A stretch of DNA of 64,000 bases, taken from positions 992,001 through 1,056,000 of the forward strand of contig NZ_CP036298.1 in the NCBI RefSeq assembly GCF_007752135.1. Direction: 5' to 3'. The stretch comes from Aureliella helgolandensis (GTDB taxonomy: Bacteria > Planctomycetota > Planctomycetia > Pirellulales > Pirellulaceae). Shown one piece after another: positions 47,212 to 56,981 of this stretch. The number at the start of each line of letters is the position of its first letter. The first letter of the stretch is position 1. The notes beneath the pieces are model-generated. The model was not told the DNA's origin, ran no database searches, and saw nothing but the letters and a program-made list of their open reading frames with translations. The position numbers were made by a program, and so were the translations under genes.

Positions 47212-48171
47212 ATGGACGCTCGCGAATCATTTCGCCAACTCTCCCATTCGCTCAATGCTTCAGTGCTCGGTCAGCCTGAAGTTGTCGAGCGGCTGCTGAT
47301 CGCCTTGTTGGCGAACGGCCACGTCTTGATGGAAGGATTGCCGGGTACGGCAAAGACTCGCTCGATCAAGACATTGTCCAGCTTGGTAGACAGTCAGTTC
47401 AGTCGGATTCAGTTTACGCCGGATCTGCTACCGTCGGACGTGACTGGTGCTGAGATCTACCGTGAACAAAGCGGGACTTTTGATTTCCAGCCAGGTCCCA
47501 TCTTTGGCAACCTGGTCTTGGCCGACGAAATCAACCGCGCCCCGGCGAAGGTTCAAGCCGCTTTGCTCGAAGCCATGGAAGAACGGCAGGTTACCGTTGC
47601 CTCTGAGACTCATCCGCTACCGGGTTTGTTTCTAGTATTGGCGACGCAGAATCCTATCGAGCAGGAAGGCACTTACCCGCTTCCGGAAGCGCAAATGGAT
47701 CGCTTCCTGCTTTACGTGCGAGTCGATTACCCGGCTGGCGACAACGAGCTGGCTATTCTGCGATTGGTTCGCAGTGAAAAATCTGGCAGCGAGGGACAAG
47801 CACCCGCGAAAATCTCGCAAGAGGTGATCTTCGCCGCGCGACAGGAGGTCAACGCTATCCATGTGGCAGAGGGTGCGGAGAAATACATCGTTGATCTGGT
47901 TCTCGCTACCCGTCAACCGGAACGCTTTGAGGGAAATCTCTCGAAGTGGATTCGCATTGGGGCGAGTCCCCGTGGTACGATCGCCCTGGATGCGGCCGCT
48001 CGGGCCCATGCCTGGTTGCACGGACAAGATTTTGTATCGCCCGATAATATTCGTGCCGTGGCTCCAGCTTGTCTCGCGCATCGCGTGCACTTGACCTACG
48101 AAGCCGAAGCCGCAGGCGTCACGCGAACTGATGTAATCAATACGCTACTCCAGTCTGTAGTACCTACGTAA
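47212..48171 (+). CDS. MoxR-family AAA+ ATPase
   Basis: The protein has 319 residues. Walker A is GLPGTAKT (42-49), Walker B LVLADE (101-106), sensor 1 in [23 protein letters not shown], and sensor 2 in [10 protein letters not shown]. MoxR proteins act as chaperone-like remodelers for VWA proteins. It opens an operon of seven genes on the plus strand, with 1 bp to 4 bp overlaps or near-contact from the second gene onward, so its partners are the VWA proteins encoded downstream. Confidence 0.93.
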   Translation: MDARESFRQLSHSLNASVLGQPEVVERLLIALLANGHVLMEGLPGTAKTRSIKTLSSLVDSQFSRIQFTPDLLPSDVTGAEIYREQSGTFDFQPGPIFGNLVLADEINRAPAKVQAALLEAMEERQVTVASETHPLPGLFLVLATQNPIEQEGTYPLPEAQMDRFLLYVRVDYPAGDNELAILRLVRSEKSGSEGQAPAKISQEVIFAARQEVNAIHVAEGAEKYIVDLVLATRQPERFEGNLSKWIRIGASPRGTIALDAAARAHAWLHGQDFVSPDNIRAVAPACLAHRVHLTYEAEAAGVTRTDVINTLLQSVVPT

Positions 48172-48178
48172 GTTGGAT

Positions 48179-49099
48179 ATGGAAGACCGAGTCCAAGTCA
48201 GTTTGCAAGAAATGCTGCTCCTCAAAGCAGAGGCGCGAGGGTTCTCGCTACAACCTCGGCAGCCGGTCGCTTCCCTGTTGTCCGGGCGACATGCATCACG
48301 TCTGCGCGGGCGAGGTTTAGCGTTCGAGGAGCTTCGACAGTACCACCAAGGCGACGATGTCCGCACCATCGACTGGAAGGCTACTGCACGCTTGCGTTTG
48401 CCCCAGGTGCGCGTCTATAGCGAGGAGCGCGAACGTCCCGTTCTGTTTGTGGTCGATCAACGCGGCCCCATGTGGTTTGGTAGTCAGCGTGCGATGAAGT
48501 CGGTCGCTGCGGCGGAGCTGGTTGCCATTGGTGCCTGGCGGGCCCTGGCTTCCGGTGATCGAGTTGGCGGAATTGTCTTCAATGAGCAGGAGGTCGTGCA
48601 GGTCCGGCCTCATCGTAGCCAAACCCGCCTATTGCAGCTGTTTCATGAAGTAGTTCGCTTCAACGTACGTTTGGCAACTGGCGATTTCCTTTCCGGCGAG
48701 CACTCGCTGAATGATGCTTTGAAAATGGCTTCGAGCGTGGCCAACCATAGTCACCTGGTGGTAATCGTCAGCGACCTCGATGGAGCCGATGAACTGACCC
48801 AGCGGCTGGCGACTCAAATCGCCGCGCACAACGATGTGTTGGTGGTTGCGGTGTACGATCCGCTAGGAGCGTCTTTAATCGGTTCGCCAGGAATGGTCGC
48901 TGCCGATCGGGGGCGGACGTGGAGCATTCCGCATGGTGCTCAGTTTGCTGCTTCGTTTCGCGACGCCTTTCAGCAACGCTTAGATGAATGGAAGCAATTG
49001 TTCCACAACCTACGCGTGCCGATCCTACCAATCACGACTGCGGAACCCGTCGCGGACCAAATTCGTTTCCTGCTCGGAGATCGCCCTGCAAAGTCATGA
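48179..49099 (+). CDS. DUF58 domain protein
   Basis: The protein has about 306 residues from the ATG at 48179; a TTG at 48173 is also in frame. The DUF58 signature GRGLAFEELRQYHQGDDVRTIDWKATARL is at about 40-70 (RxYxxGDDxRxIDW). A VWA-like fold follows, with the MIDAS-like motif at FVVDQRGPM and a later VVIVSDLD. DUF58 proteins link MoxR to VWA partners. It sits 7 bp after moxR and its stop overlaps the start of the next gene. Confidence 0.9.
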   Translation: MEDRVQVSLQEMLLLKAEARGFSLQPRQPVASLLSGRHASRLRGRGLAFEELRQYHQGDDVRTIDWKATARLRLPQVRVYSEERERPVLFVVDQRGPMWFGSQRAMKSVAAAELVAIGAWRALASGDRVGGIVFNEQEVVQVRPHRSQTRLLQLFHEVVRFNVRLATGDFLSGEHSLNDALKMASSVANHSHLVVIVSDLDGADELTQRLATQIAAHNDVLVVAVYDPLGASLIGSPGMVAADRGRTWSIPHGAQFAASFRDAFQQRLDEWKQLFHNLRVPILPITTAEPVADQIRFLLGDRPAKS

Positions 49100-49575
49100 A
49101 CGACGACCTCACAAGCCTCGATCTCTTGCACGACATCGTCGTCCCGCCTACCGTCTCCTGGTGGCCGCTGACGCCTGGTTGGTACGTTCTTTTGAGCGTC
49201 TTTGCAGTTGGGGCCACCTACGCGTTTTACCGGAGTTGGAAACAATGGCATGCCAATGCATACCGCCGAGTCGCTCTCCAGGAGCTTGCCTCGGCGGACA
49301 GTGTCGCTGCCATCTCTGAACTACTCCGACGCACCGCTTTGAAAGTTGCACCGCGTGCGGAAGTCGCCTATCAAACCGGCTACCATTGGCCCGATTGGAT
49401 GGCCGCCAGGGCAGCAGAGCCCATGTCGGCGTCGTGTCGACAGCAATTGGCCGATGGGGGATACTCTTCCGCCAATAACACTTCGGAGCTGGGCGAACTC
49501 AAAGCGTATGCGGCGCGCTGGATTCAATTCCACCGCATCCCGACGGGCGTGGACCGAGCCAGGAAGGAGCCTTAG
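49096..49575 (+). CDS. DUF4381 membrane protein
   Basis: The protein has 159 residues; the ATG at 49096 overlaps the DUF58 stop (ATGA). A start at 48988 would overlap the preceding gene by more than 100 bp and is unlikely. The pattern L-HDIVVPPTVSWWPLTPGWYVLL, one membrane helix (about 29-48), then YRRVALQEL and LLRRTALKVAPRAEVA is that of DUF4381. The family always occurs in MoxR-VWA-Bat operons. Confidence 0.85.
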   Translation: MNDDLTSLDLLHDIVVPPTVSWWPLTPGWYVLLSVFAVGATYAFYRSWKQWHANAYRRVALQELASADSVAAISELLRRTALKVAPRAEVAYQTGYHWPDWMAARAAEPMSASCRQQLADGGYSSANNTSELGELKAYAARWIQFHRIPTGVDRARKEP

Positions 49576-49583
49576 CGATTGCC

Positions 49584-50621
49584 ATGTTTGTCTTTGCCTA
49601 CCCTTGGCTACTGTTAACGCTGCCGCTACCGTGGCTGCTTCGCTGGATCTTGCCAGCTCGGCCAAACGCCCCAATTGCTGTGCGCGTTCCCTTTGGCGAG
49701 CGTTTGGACGCGCTGTTGAACCGTGGCGCGGTGGGGGAAACTTCCCGACTATGGTCCCGTTCGTTTTTTGTTTCACTGTTGGTCTGGGGACTGTTGGTGT
49801 CGGCATTGGCTCGGCCGCAGTGGATTGAGCCTCCGATCACCAAGGAGATTCCGACGCGAGATCTGTTGCTTCTTGTTGACCTGTCGGGCTCGATGGATCA
49901 AAGGGATTTCGTCAACGCGCAGGGCGAGGCTGTAGATCGACTGACGGCAGTGCAGGAGGTCTTGGGCGCCTTCCTACGCCGCCGAAAGGGAGATCGTGTG
50001 GGCCTTGTGGTCTTCGGCGATGCCCCTTACTTGCAGGCACCATTCTCGACCGACCTTAACCTCTCTCAGAGATTGCTTGACGAGTGTCAGGTGGGAATGG
50101 CTGGGCCGCGGACAGCCCTGGGGGATGCGATCGGGCTGGGAGTGAACTTGTTCGACAACAGCAATGCCCCGGCGAAGACGATGATTGCGTTGACCGATGG
50201 CAATGATACGAAGAGCCGAGTGCCTCCCGTTGATGCCGCACGAGTCGCCGCACAGCGAGATATCAAGGTCTATACGGTTGCCATTGGCGATTCCCAAACA
50301 GTGGGCGAAGCCAAGCTGGATGAACAGGTGCTCCGTGATGTCGCCAACGCGACTGGAGGGACTTACTATTTCGCGGCAGATCGCGAATCACTGGATGGAA
50401 TCTATGAGGAACTCGATCGGCTCGAGTCGCACGAAGTCGAGACGGTCAGCCATCGCCCCCGACGCGATTGTTTCGCTGCGTTCTTGATAGCAGCTCTTAG
50501 CGTTTCCATGCTCGAAAAACTTTGGGTGAGCCTCAAGGATAGACGGTCTCGTGCAACGATTCAGACGGCGAGTCGCGTGCATGTGAATCCAAACACTGGG
50601 AAGTTAGAGGTGCTCTCATGA
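49584..50621 (+). CDS. BatA-like VWA-domain membrane protein
   Basis: The protein has 345 residues. Two N-terminal membrane helices (about 3-24 and 61-75) flank a basic loop. The VWA domain follows with intact MIDAS D99-x-S101-x-S103 (LLVDLSGSMD), a Thr in GPRTALGDAIGLG and Asp in ALTDGNDTK. A final helix (about 295-312) anchors the C-terminus. Bat proteins are envelope-stress/aerotolerance factors in Bacteroides; the exact role is not settled. Its stop overlaps the next start (ATGA). Confidence 0.9.
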   Translation: MFVFAYPWLLLTLPLPWLLRWILPARPNAPIAVRVPFGERLDALLNRGAVGETSRLWSRSFFVSLLVWGLLVSALARPQWIEPPITKEIPTRDLLLLVDLSGSMDQRDFVNAQGEAVDRLTAVQEVLGAFLRRRKGDRVGLVVFGDAPYLQAPFSTDLNLSQRLLDECQVGMAGPRTALGDAIGLGVNLFDNSNAPAKTMIALTDGNDTKSRVPPVDAARVAAQRDIKVYTVAIGDSQTVGEAKLDEQVLRDVANATGGTYYFAADRESLDGIYEELDRLESHEVETVSHRPRRDCFAAFLIAALSVSMLEKLWVSLKDRRSRATIQTASRVHVNPNTGKLEVLS

Positions 50622-51556
50622 TGGAAGACCTCACTAACTTTCACTTTATTCGCCCTGGCTGGTTGTGGCTGCTGCCGTTTGCCATTGGATTGTGGTGGTT
50701 ATGGCTGCGAAGTACGGAGCCCCTTCGCGGTTGGCGCTTTCAGATTGCTCCCAAACTGCTGCAAGCCCTGACGGTAGGCACACACTCGGCGCATTGGGCA
50801 AGGGCTCGGTGGGTGCTCATTGGGTGGTCGTTGGCAATTGTGGCGATCGCCGGTCCTGCATGGCGACTTGAACCCAGTCCTTTTGCCGAGGAGTCGCCGC
50901 CGCTGATGATTTTGTTGAAGGCGGACAAAAGCATGGAGCCTACCGATCAGCAACCAACTAGTCTCGAACGTGCCAAGCTGAAAATTGCCGACTTGGCTGA
51001 AGCTCGCAAGGGGCAGCCACTGGGCCTAATTGTCTATGCTGGATCGGCGCACCTAGTGCTGCCGCCAACCCAAGATACCGGTGTAATTGCCCAAATGGCA
51101 GCCGATATCTCCTCGGATATTATGCCAGCCGCAGGGGACCGTCTCGATCTGGCAATCGAAGAATCTGCTAGGATCATGGCGTCGGAAGGTGTCTCAGGTT
51201 CTCTACTTGTTATTGCCGATTCCGTCGACGGTGATGCCGCACAATTAGTCGCCGCCGGCAAGGCACTTGACGGAAGTCAGCTTCAGTTCCTAGCCGTCAC
51301 TGACAGCGACCCGAGTAAGCTGCAGTCGATCCAGACTGCTTCCAGCGAGCTGCGAGGAACAGTCAATGAATTGTCAATCGACGATGGGGACATCGCCACC
51401 ATCGTTCGCAAAGCAGGAAGGATATCGTCGGCAAGCCTGGCTGGAGAAGAAACCCGCTGGAACGATGCGGGCTACTGGCTGATACCACTGCTTGTCTTGC
51501 TGATGGCATTCTCGTTTCGCCGGGAATCGGCTCAGAGATTGGGAGATGCTTCATGA
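50618..51556 (+). CDS. BatB-like VWA-type membrane protein with degenerate MIDAS
   Basis: The protein has 312 residues with the same helix-helix-VWA-helix layout as its neighbour. At the MIDAS position it reads ILLKADKSME (Lys101, Asp103, Ser105) instead of D-x-S-x-S, so metal-dependent ligand binding is probably lost or altered. The rest of the fold is kept: GLIVYAGSAHLVLPPTQD, GDRLDLAIEESARI and LLVIADSVDGD. It may act as the structural partner of BatA in a dimer. Starts and stops overlap both neighbours by ATGA. Confidence 0.85.
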   Translation: MMEDLTNFHFIRPGWLWLLPFAIGLWWLWLRSTEPLRGWRFQIAPKLLQALTVGTHSAHWARARWVLIGWSLAIVAIAGPAWRLEPSPFAEESPPLMILLKADKSMEPTDQQPTSLERAKLKIADLAEARKGQPLGLIVYAGSAHLVLPPTQDTGVIAQMAADISSDIMPAAGDRLDLAIEESARIMASEGVSGSLLVIADSVDGDAAQLVAAGKALDGSQLQFLAVTDSDPSKLQSIQTASSELRGTVNELSIDDGDIATIVRKAGRISSASLAGEETRWNDAGYWLIPLLVLLMAFSFRRESAQRLGDAS

Positions 51557-52134
51557 GAATTGCATTTTTACTGCTTGGAGTCACCTGGTCTGGATTGTGG
51601 CTTACCGCTGATCAAGCGGGCCAACGCTATTTTCAACAGAAGAAATATTCGGAAGCCGCCCAGTCCTTTTTGGATCCAGAATGGCAGGGGACGGCATGGT
51701 ACCGTGCTGGCGAGTTCGAGAAAGCGGTCCAGGCGTTTTCTCGGGTCCCATCGGCTGAGGGTAAGTTCAACGAGGGGAATGCTTGGCTAATGCTGGGCAA
51801 GTACGATACGGCTATCGCCAGCTACGATCAGGCCCTTAAGAGACGCGCCAGCTGGAAGGAGGCAGAAGAGAATCGCCGGTTGGCCGAAGCTCGCAATGCG
51901 CTACAAAAGCAAGAGGGGGGAGACCTGGGAGATCAGCGACTGGGCGCGGATAAGATCGTTTTTGACAAACGCAAGAAGGGAGGGCAAGAAACTCAAGTCG
52001 ACGGCCAACGTGCATCTTCGGACGCCCTAGTTCAATCGATATGGCTAAGGCAAGTTCACACTCAGCCAGCCGACTTTCTAAAAGCGAAGTTCTCGTATCA
52101 GCACGCACAGAGCCAAAGAGGGCAAACTCCATGA
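51553..52134 (+). CDS. BatC-like TPR protein
   Basis: The protein has 193 residues with a short signal-like N-terminus (MRIAFLLLGVTWSGLWLTAD). TPR-type pairs are seen: AGQRYFQQKKYSEAAQSFLD, GTAWYRAGEFEKAVQAFSRV and GNAWLMLGKYDTAIASYDQALKR. A basic, charged tail of about 70 residues follows. It occupies the usual BatC place between BatB and BatD and probably binds them through the TPR groove. It overlaps the genes on both sides. Confidence 0.85.
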   Translation: MRIAFLLLGVTWSGLWLTADQAGQRYFQQKKYSEAAQSFLDPEWQGTAWYRAGEFEKAVQAFSRVPSAEGKFNEGNAWLMLGKYDTAIASYDQALKRRASWKEAEENRRLAEARNALQKQEGGDLGDQRLGADKIVFDKRKKGGQETQVDGQRASSDALVQSIWLRQVHTQPADFLKAKFSYQHAQSQRGQTP

Positions 52135-53387
52135 TTTCTGTGCGGATGTTCGTATTGTTCTGGCTTTCCGGTATCGCCTCTGCCGTGTTTGGGGCTGATG
52201 TGGAGTTGGTGAAACTCCGTCCGCCTGACGCTGAGAAAACCCACTGGGTAGGCCAACGCATCGCACTGTTCGTGGAGCTGCGTGCCAAGGGATCCTTCGA
52301 AGGGACCAGCAGTTTTTCGCTGCCTCAGATTCCTCAAACCGTGTTCCTCAAAATTGGTAATCCGACCGTTACTTCGGAAGAACACGACGGCGATTCATGG
52401 TTTGTGCAGACGCACGAGTTTGCTCTGTTCACTCAAGCAGCTGGGACACTGGCGATTCCGGAGTTTTCGGTTCGGTTTAGCAATCATGATGGCTTTACCG
52501 GACCCGTGACCGACCACGACAGGAAAGTGCCTGCTGCGAAGTTCGAAGTCCAATCCCCTCCAAACCGAGATTCGTATGGATTCTTGGTTACAACCGACAG
52601 CATCGAGATCTCCGAGGCTTGGAATCCAGAGCCTGGGAAGGTAAAGCCTGGGGATATTGTCGTGCGGACGATTACGCAATCTGCCAGTCAAATGACGGGC
52701 ATGGCTCTAGAACCACCCGCGAACCAGGCTCCTAGTGGCGTACAGATTTATCCGAGTGACCCAATCGTGCTTGACAAGACCGACCGAGGCGATTTCACCG
52801 GAGAACGTACCGACAAAATCACCTACCGATTCCAGCGTTCCGGAACGATGACCATTCCTGAAGCGACGTACACATGGTGGGATCCTGACAAGCAAGCGTA
52901 TGGGACACAGACCCTGCCAGCCGTTGTATTCAATGTGGCGGCTATTGCGCAATCGTCTCCCCCCGGACCGCCGGCCGCATATCAAGGAATGTGGCGAATG
53001 GGGCTAGTACTCGGTCTTGCCGTGATACTGCTGATCGCCTGGAAGTGGCGAATTGTCTGGGAGTGGATCAACCGTTGCTGGCAAGTCTTCCAGCCACCCG
53101 ATCGCGTTGCCGCGCGGCTGCTTCTACGGGCTTGCCGCACGAATGATGCCCAGCAAGCCGAGGTAGCCTGGGCTCAGTGGCAGGCAACTCAATCGCAGAA
53201 TTCAACTTCCGCTGACGAGCTTTACGCAGCCGTGGAAGACTTGCACCGATCGAAGTATGCCGCAGCGCCACCTGAATTGTGGAACGGAAAGGCTTTGTCG
53301 CTAGCCTTTCAACACGAACTGCGGCGGATCAAGACACGCCACGTTAAGCGAGTGTCTGTGCTGCCAAAATTGAATCCACAGGATTAG
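52131..53387 (+). CDS. BatD-like membrane protein
   Basis: The protein has 418 residues; the ATG at 52131 overlaps the previous stop (ATGA) and begins a signal peptide (RMFVLFWLSGIASAVFGA). A frame extending to 52041 would lie inside batC. Beta-sandwich domains follow (VGQRIALFVELRAKGSF, KPGDIVVRTITQSASQMTGMALEP, TDKITYRFQRSGTMTIPEATYTWWDP), then a membrane helix (about 307-325) and a cytoplasmic tail with LLRACRTNDAQQAE. The order matches the BatD/oxygen-tolerance family. It ends the operon. Confidence 0.85.
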   Translation: MISVRMFVLFWLSGIASAVFGADVELVKLRPPDAEKTHWVGQRIALFVELRAKGSFEGTSSFSLPQIPQTVFLKIGNPTVTSEEHDGDSWFVQTHEFALFTQAAGTLAIPEFSVRFSNHDGFTGPVTDHDRKVPAAKFEVQSPPNRDSYGFLVTTDSIEISEAWNPEPGKVKPGDIVVRTITQSASQMTGMALEPPANQAPSGVQIYPSDPIVLDKTDRGDFTGERTDKITYRFQRSGTMTIPEATYTWWDPDKQAYGTQTLPAVVFNVAAIAQSSPPGPPAAYQGMWRMGLVLGLAVILLIAWKWRIVWEWINRCWQVFQPPDRVAARLLLRACRTNDAQQAEVAWAQWQATQSQNSTSADELYAAVEDLHRSKYAAAPPELWNGKALSLAFQHELRRIKTRHVKRVSVLPKLNPQD

Positions 53388-53682
53388 CTTTGGGACAGTG
53401 CTGTGAGCTGGTCGCTGTGAAATCCTCTCTCTGAATTCGTCTCAGAGAGTCGCTCGCTACCCACCAAAATAGTATTGAGGTTGTTGGGAGCGAACCACAT
53501 CTGCTCAACAAGGCGAAGCCCCCTTCCCTGCCCTAGCTGCGGGGTGAGGGGAGAGCGTTTCTCAACGTCGTGCTGGCATTCACTCTCTGCGCCTCGCCAC
53601 GCTAGATTGACATGGCACACCTTAGGGTAACGCAACCGAATCGGATTAAACCGAGTGTGCTGTGAACCTTCCCCAAATGGGC
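53388..53682. other. Convergent intergenic region
   Basis: It separates the BatD gene from the oppositely oriented TPR/propeller gene. A GC-rich stretch (CCCTAGCTGCGGGGTGAGGG near 53532-53551) resembles interspersed repeats of Pirellulaceae. No clear terminator hairpin with a T run is visible. Confidence 0.35.
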
Positions 53683-55401
53683 TCACTGCTTAATTGCACG
53701 CTGTAATTCGGAGTACCAATTAGTCGAGTTCTCCTTGCGATTTAGCTCCGTGGGGATGGCATAGAGTTGTGTGCTGGTATTGGCAAACAACCATTTTCCG
53801 TCGCCACTAAACTCGGCAAACGTCGTCTCTTGATTCAAGTCCTCTGTTCCGCCTTCCAACTGGACCAATTGCTGGTCATCATTGACAAGATGCGATAGTA
53901 CGAATTCTCCTCCTCGCGCAGCGACCAAGTGCGAGACTGGATTGATCGTGGCCGCCAGCGGGTATGCGTCCGTCTCTACAAACCGTACCACTTGAGAAAA
54001 GTCGTTGGCTGCGAACACCGGAATCCCGTAACCAGAACCCGCACTGCGATCGAGCGGTCTCCAGCCGCCGCCGCCTACTACGGCCACCACAGCCCCATCA
54101 GGAGAGACCACTACGCGGCGGCCGTTGGAGGCAGCGCAGATTCGCGCTTGGGCGAGGACCAGATGTTTGTCGCAGATCTTCAAGCGAAACAGACTCGTCT
54201 GCATATCACCGGACTGATTGTCATCAATTTGGAAGAAAACGGGGCGACCGTTGAACAGAAAGTGTCCGGTTTCAGTATTCACCTGTATTTCAGGCGTTCG
54301 GATGGCGTAAACATTCTCCTGCTTGGGATCCGCCGCCAGACTTGTCGCCTCGAAAGGCGAAATTTCGATGCTACCATCGTCGAGATCGAGAATTCGGATC
54401 TTTCCCGAATTCGCAAAGTAGGCGACACGTTGCTGAGGAGCCACCGCAAGTGAAGTTGGTGCTGGTTGATTAAGCCGCCAAGTCGACTCCTCCTTGCCGG
54501 TCCGTGTGTTCAGTACCGAGATTCGATCTGGACTCGTCAGCGCCACGAACAGCTTTCCTCCTACGTAGCAAGCTGCACGCGGGCGTCCCTGTGTCTTGAT
54601 TGTGCGCAGCTTCATCCCCTTGGAGTAATCGAGTATTTGCACAAACTTTTCGTCCTTGGGCAGGATAAGCATCGCGTGCTGCTCTACCAGGTCGACCATT
54701 CCGCCCAGTGGCCCCTCGATGCCCTCCACAATTTGAGGCTCTCCATGCTCGACCGATTCGCGGTAAGGAATCTCAATAGGCTGCGTTGGCGAAAACAAAA
54801 TCGTTGCCACCTCCGATTCTGCGTTTCGGGAAAAGCTCTCCACCATGCCCTCCTCCACGGTCTGTGGATCAATTTGATGTCCGGCGGTAGCGCACAGAGC
54901 GGCTGACGAAAATTGCTTTTGCTGCGCCAATGTGATGGCCAGGTTGCGGTAGACCTTGGCAGCTGTGCCAAACTCATCTGCAGGGTCAAGCGTAAGTGCC
55001 CGGCTCAACCAAATGGCGGATTCGCTTAACTTGCCGGACTGGCCTGAGGACACTCCAGCATTGAAGCAACCTTCAACGGGCATTTGCGTCCGCCCGGGGG
55101 CCGCCGACTGATAGAGTTTCTCGTAACTCTCCAAGGATTTGCCCATATCTCCCATTTCTTGATAGGCGAGCCCCTGCCAGTACATTGCCATTTGGAATGA
55201 CGGGTCAACGCTCAACGCTCTGTCGATATACTGCAAACCCTGTGCTGCATCAGTGGATTGAACCAACTCGATTCCTCGGTTCAAAAGTTGAGCCGCTTCT
55301 CTGGATTGAGTCCCATACTGCGCAGCCAGATCCTGGGCACGCACGGCCAACGGACAAAGGATCAAATACAGACCAATTAGGCTGATGCAAGTTCTTGACA
55401 T
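53683..55401 (-). CDS. Secreted TPR and beta-propeller protein
   Basis: The protein has 572 residues with a signal peptide (CISLIGLYLILCPLAVRAQD). The N-terminal ~200 residues are TPRs (LLNRGIELVQSTDAAQGLQYIDRALSVDP, MYWQGLAYQEMGDMGKSLESYEKLYQSA, ESAIWLSRALTLDP). The remainder looks like a beta-propeller of YVTN/WD-like blades (RISVLNTRTGKEESTWRLN, YFANSGKIRILDLDDGSIEI, TFAEFSGDGKWLFANTSTQLYAIPTEL). It is probably a scaffold in the periplasm or on the surface. No neighbour in the same direction suggests a partner. Confidence 0.8.
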   Translation of the reverse strand: MSRTCISLIGLYLILCPLAVRAQDLAAQYGTQSREAAQLLNRGIELVQSTDAAQGLQYIDRALSVDPSFQMAMYWQGLAYQEMGDMGKSLESYEKLYQSAAPGRTQMPVEGCFNAGVSSGQSGKLSESAIWLSRALTLDPADEFGTAAKVYRNLAITLAQQKQFSSAALCATAGHQIDPQTVEEGMVESFSRNAESEVATILFSPTQPIEIPYRESVEHGEPQIVEGIEGPLGGMVDLVEQHAMLILPKDEKFVQILDYSKGMKLRTIKTQGRPRAACYVGGKLFVALTSPDRISVLNTRTGKEESTWRLNQPAPTSLAVAPQQRVAYFANSGKIRILDLDDGSIEISPFEATSLAADPKQENVYAIRTPEIQVNTETGHFLFNGRPVFFQIDDNQSGDMQTSLFRLKICDKHLVLAQARICAASNGRRVVVSPDGAVVAVVGGGGWRPLDRSAGSGYGIPVFAANDFSQVVRFVETDAYPLAATINPVSHLVAARGGEFVLSHLVNDDQQLVQLEGGTEDLNQETTFAEFSGDGKWLFANTSTQLYAIPTELNRKENSTNWYSELQRAIKQ

Positions 55402-56064
55402 AGGTTGCCTCGTTCGTTCACTGGGGAGGACTGCTTACGGGGTGGAGATTTTACATCGCCAATTTTCGCGTCACAAAAATTGCGATTGGATAGGATTAGG
55501 ATGATGTGTGCTCAATCGGTCCCCAATTCTAGGGCAATTCGTACACCATGAGTTCGTCGAGCTTACGCTCGTTAGGCTGGTCTGGTACGCAGAGGCTTTG
55601 AGCAGGTTACCTGCATCGACGTTGTGCACCGTTCGTCTCCTCAGCGACGAGCTTTCTTGGCCTACAGGACACGCGGGCCGTCGAAAAACCACTTCGATTC
55701 CTGACCTACAGCCCAGATGTTTGCAAGTTACCAAGGGTGTCCGAGACGCACGAGCGGTGCCACTCTACGCTAGTTAATCGGCATCCGCTTGCTAACGCCC
55801 GGATAGCCAAGACTTTTCAACGCTCTGCGATCGGTCGGTTGCCTCGCCCGAAAGCGGCTCACGAGTTAGAAAGGACTTTCAATATATCAAGTGGACCACG
55901 CTGAAGGACTGCTTCTCGGGCCGATTTTGCAGCAATTGCTGCCCCAGCACGAACCGCATTTTCTGGGCACCAAGTTCGGGGACTCATTGAATGTGAGGAC
56001 GGTGCAGTGGTGGTCGACGCATGACATTCGTTGCACAGCATTGCTGAAGCGGTCTCGCTCATAC
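55402..56064. other. Intergenic region upstream of the second repeat array
   Basis: No gene is supported. A small hairpin (CGAGCTTACGCTCG near 55558-55571) is visible. A minus-strand frame at 55859-56149 contains CNECH but no other cytochrome feature. Confidence 0.4.
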
Positions 56065-56330
56065 CTCGATGTTTTGGGCCCCACGCCGCCTGCGAAACCT
56101 GCTCCCCAACTAGAAACCAGCTGGACTTTCGAAGGTTTCTTGCTGTCAACTCAGGCTTTGCTACAGCCAGCTCGGTCGAACATCGATCGTGATCTCGTGA
56201 CAGTTCGCGTTGTCTCTATTGCTTGCTTGCCAGCGTAGCATGATTGCGCCGCCGCTCCTTGTTACTACCATCATCGCGACCTCAGAGACTCACATAGGTT
56301 CCAATTTGACGAATCCACCACGCGTCGTGA
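56065..56330 (+). pseudogene. Residual RAYT 3' end and tail
   Basis: The segment near 56077-56127 aligns with the last codons of the RAYT gene at 46394-46429: CGCCTGCGAAACCTGCTCCC corresponds to CGCCTGCGAGAATTGCTCCC, and both end in the stop CAACTAG. The similarity continues downstream (CTACAGCCAGCTCGGTCGAAC, TTACTACCATCATCGCGA, TCCAATTTGACGAATCCACCAC). Nearly all of the transposase gene is absent, so this is a decayed or 5'-truncated copy of the element. Confidence 0.8.
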
Positions 56331-56690
56331 TCTCACCCCACCATCCAAGTGCTGTGTCCCCGTACCTTTAGGTAGCATGGACCCCCGGTCCGTGAGAAAG
56401 TCGGGGCCGGACAAGCAATCGACCAGGTGCTGTGTCCCCGTAACCCATGTCCCCTCCCCCCCATCCAAGTGCTGTGTCCCCGTGCCTCTAGGTAGCATGG
56501 ACCCCCGGTCCGTGAGAACATTGGGGCCGGACAAGCAATCAACCAAGTGCTGTGTCCCCGTAACCCATGTCCCCTCCTCCCCCATCCCAGTGCTGTGTCC
56601 CCGTGTCTTTAAGTAGCATGGACCCCCGGTCCGTCAGAATATCGGGGCCGGATAAGCAATCAACCAAGTGCTGTGTACCCGTTTCTCCAG
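56331..56690. repeat. Tandem array of three ~120-bp units carrying six GTGCTGTGTCCCCGT motifs
   Basis: Three near-identical units begin about 56341, 56461 and 56581. Each contains two copies of the motif (56349, 56427, 56469, 56547, 56590 and 56668, the last one with GTACCC). Between each pair lies AGCATGGACCCCCGGTCC and GGGGCCGGA(C/T)AAGCAATC. A single copy of the same unit follows the intact RAYT gene at 46660-46750. Confidence 0.9.
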
Positions 56691-56981
56691 TGTACCCGTT
56701 TCTCCATCACATGATTCGCCCGTGCGTTTACGAAGGGGGCTTCTCCTGCTAGGCGTGTGGCCGGACTGGTGAAGGTAGACCAACGCCGCCGCCGTGGCGC
56801 TGCCGTGTATTGGGCATTTCAATCCGCAATGAGCTGCCAGGCGCCTTTGTGCTCGGTTTATGCGGTGAAAAAACGTATTGACCATGCGCTTATTCTCATG
56901 GACGCCAACACGCGTGGCTGTCAATCTGTTCAACAGTTAAATCTTGCTAGAACTAGTCCCGGTTATGAAGTGGAGCGTTCA

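Noticed and set aside
55859-56149. Minus-strand frame with a CNECH heme-like motif
   Set aside because: No other cytochrome features are present, and the frame crosses the RAYT tail remnant; likely chance.
56377-56752. Small plus-strand frames with VLCPR/CCVPV repeats
   Set aside because: They are translations of the tandem DNA repeat array, not genes.
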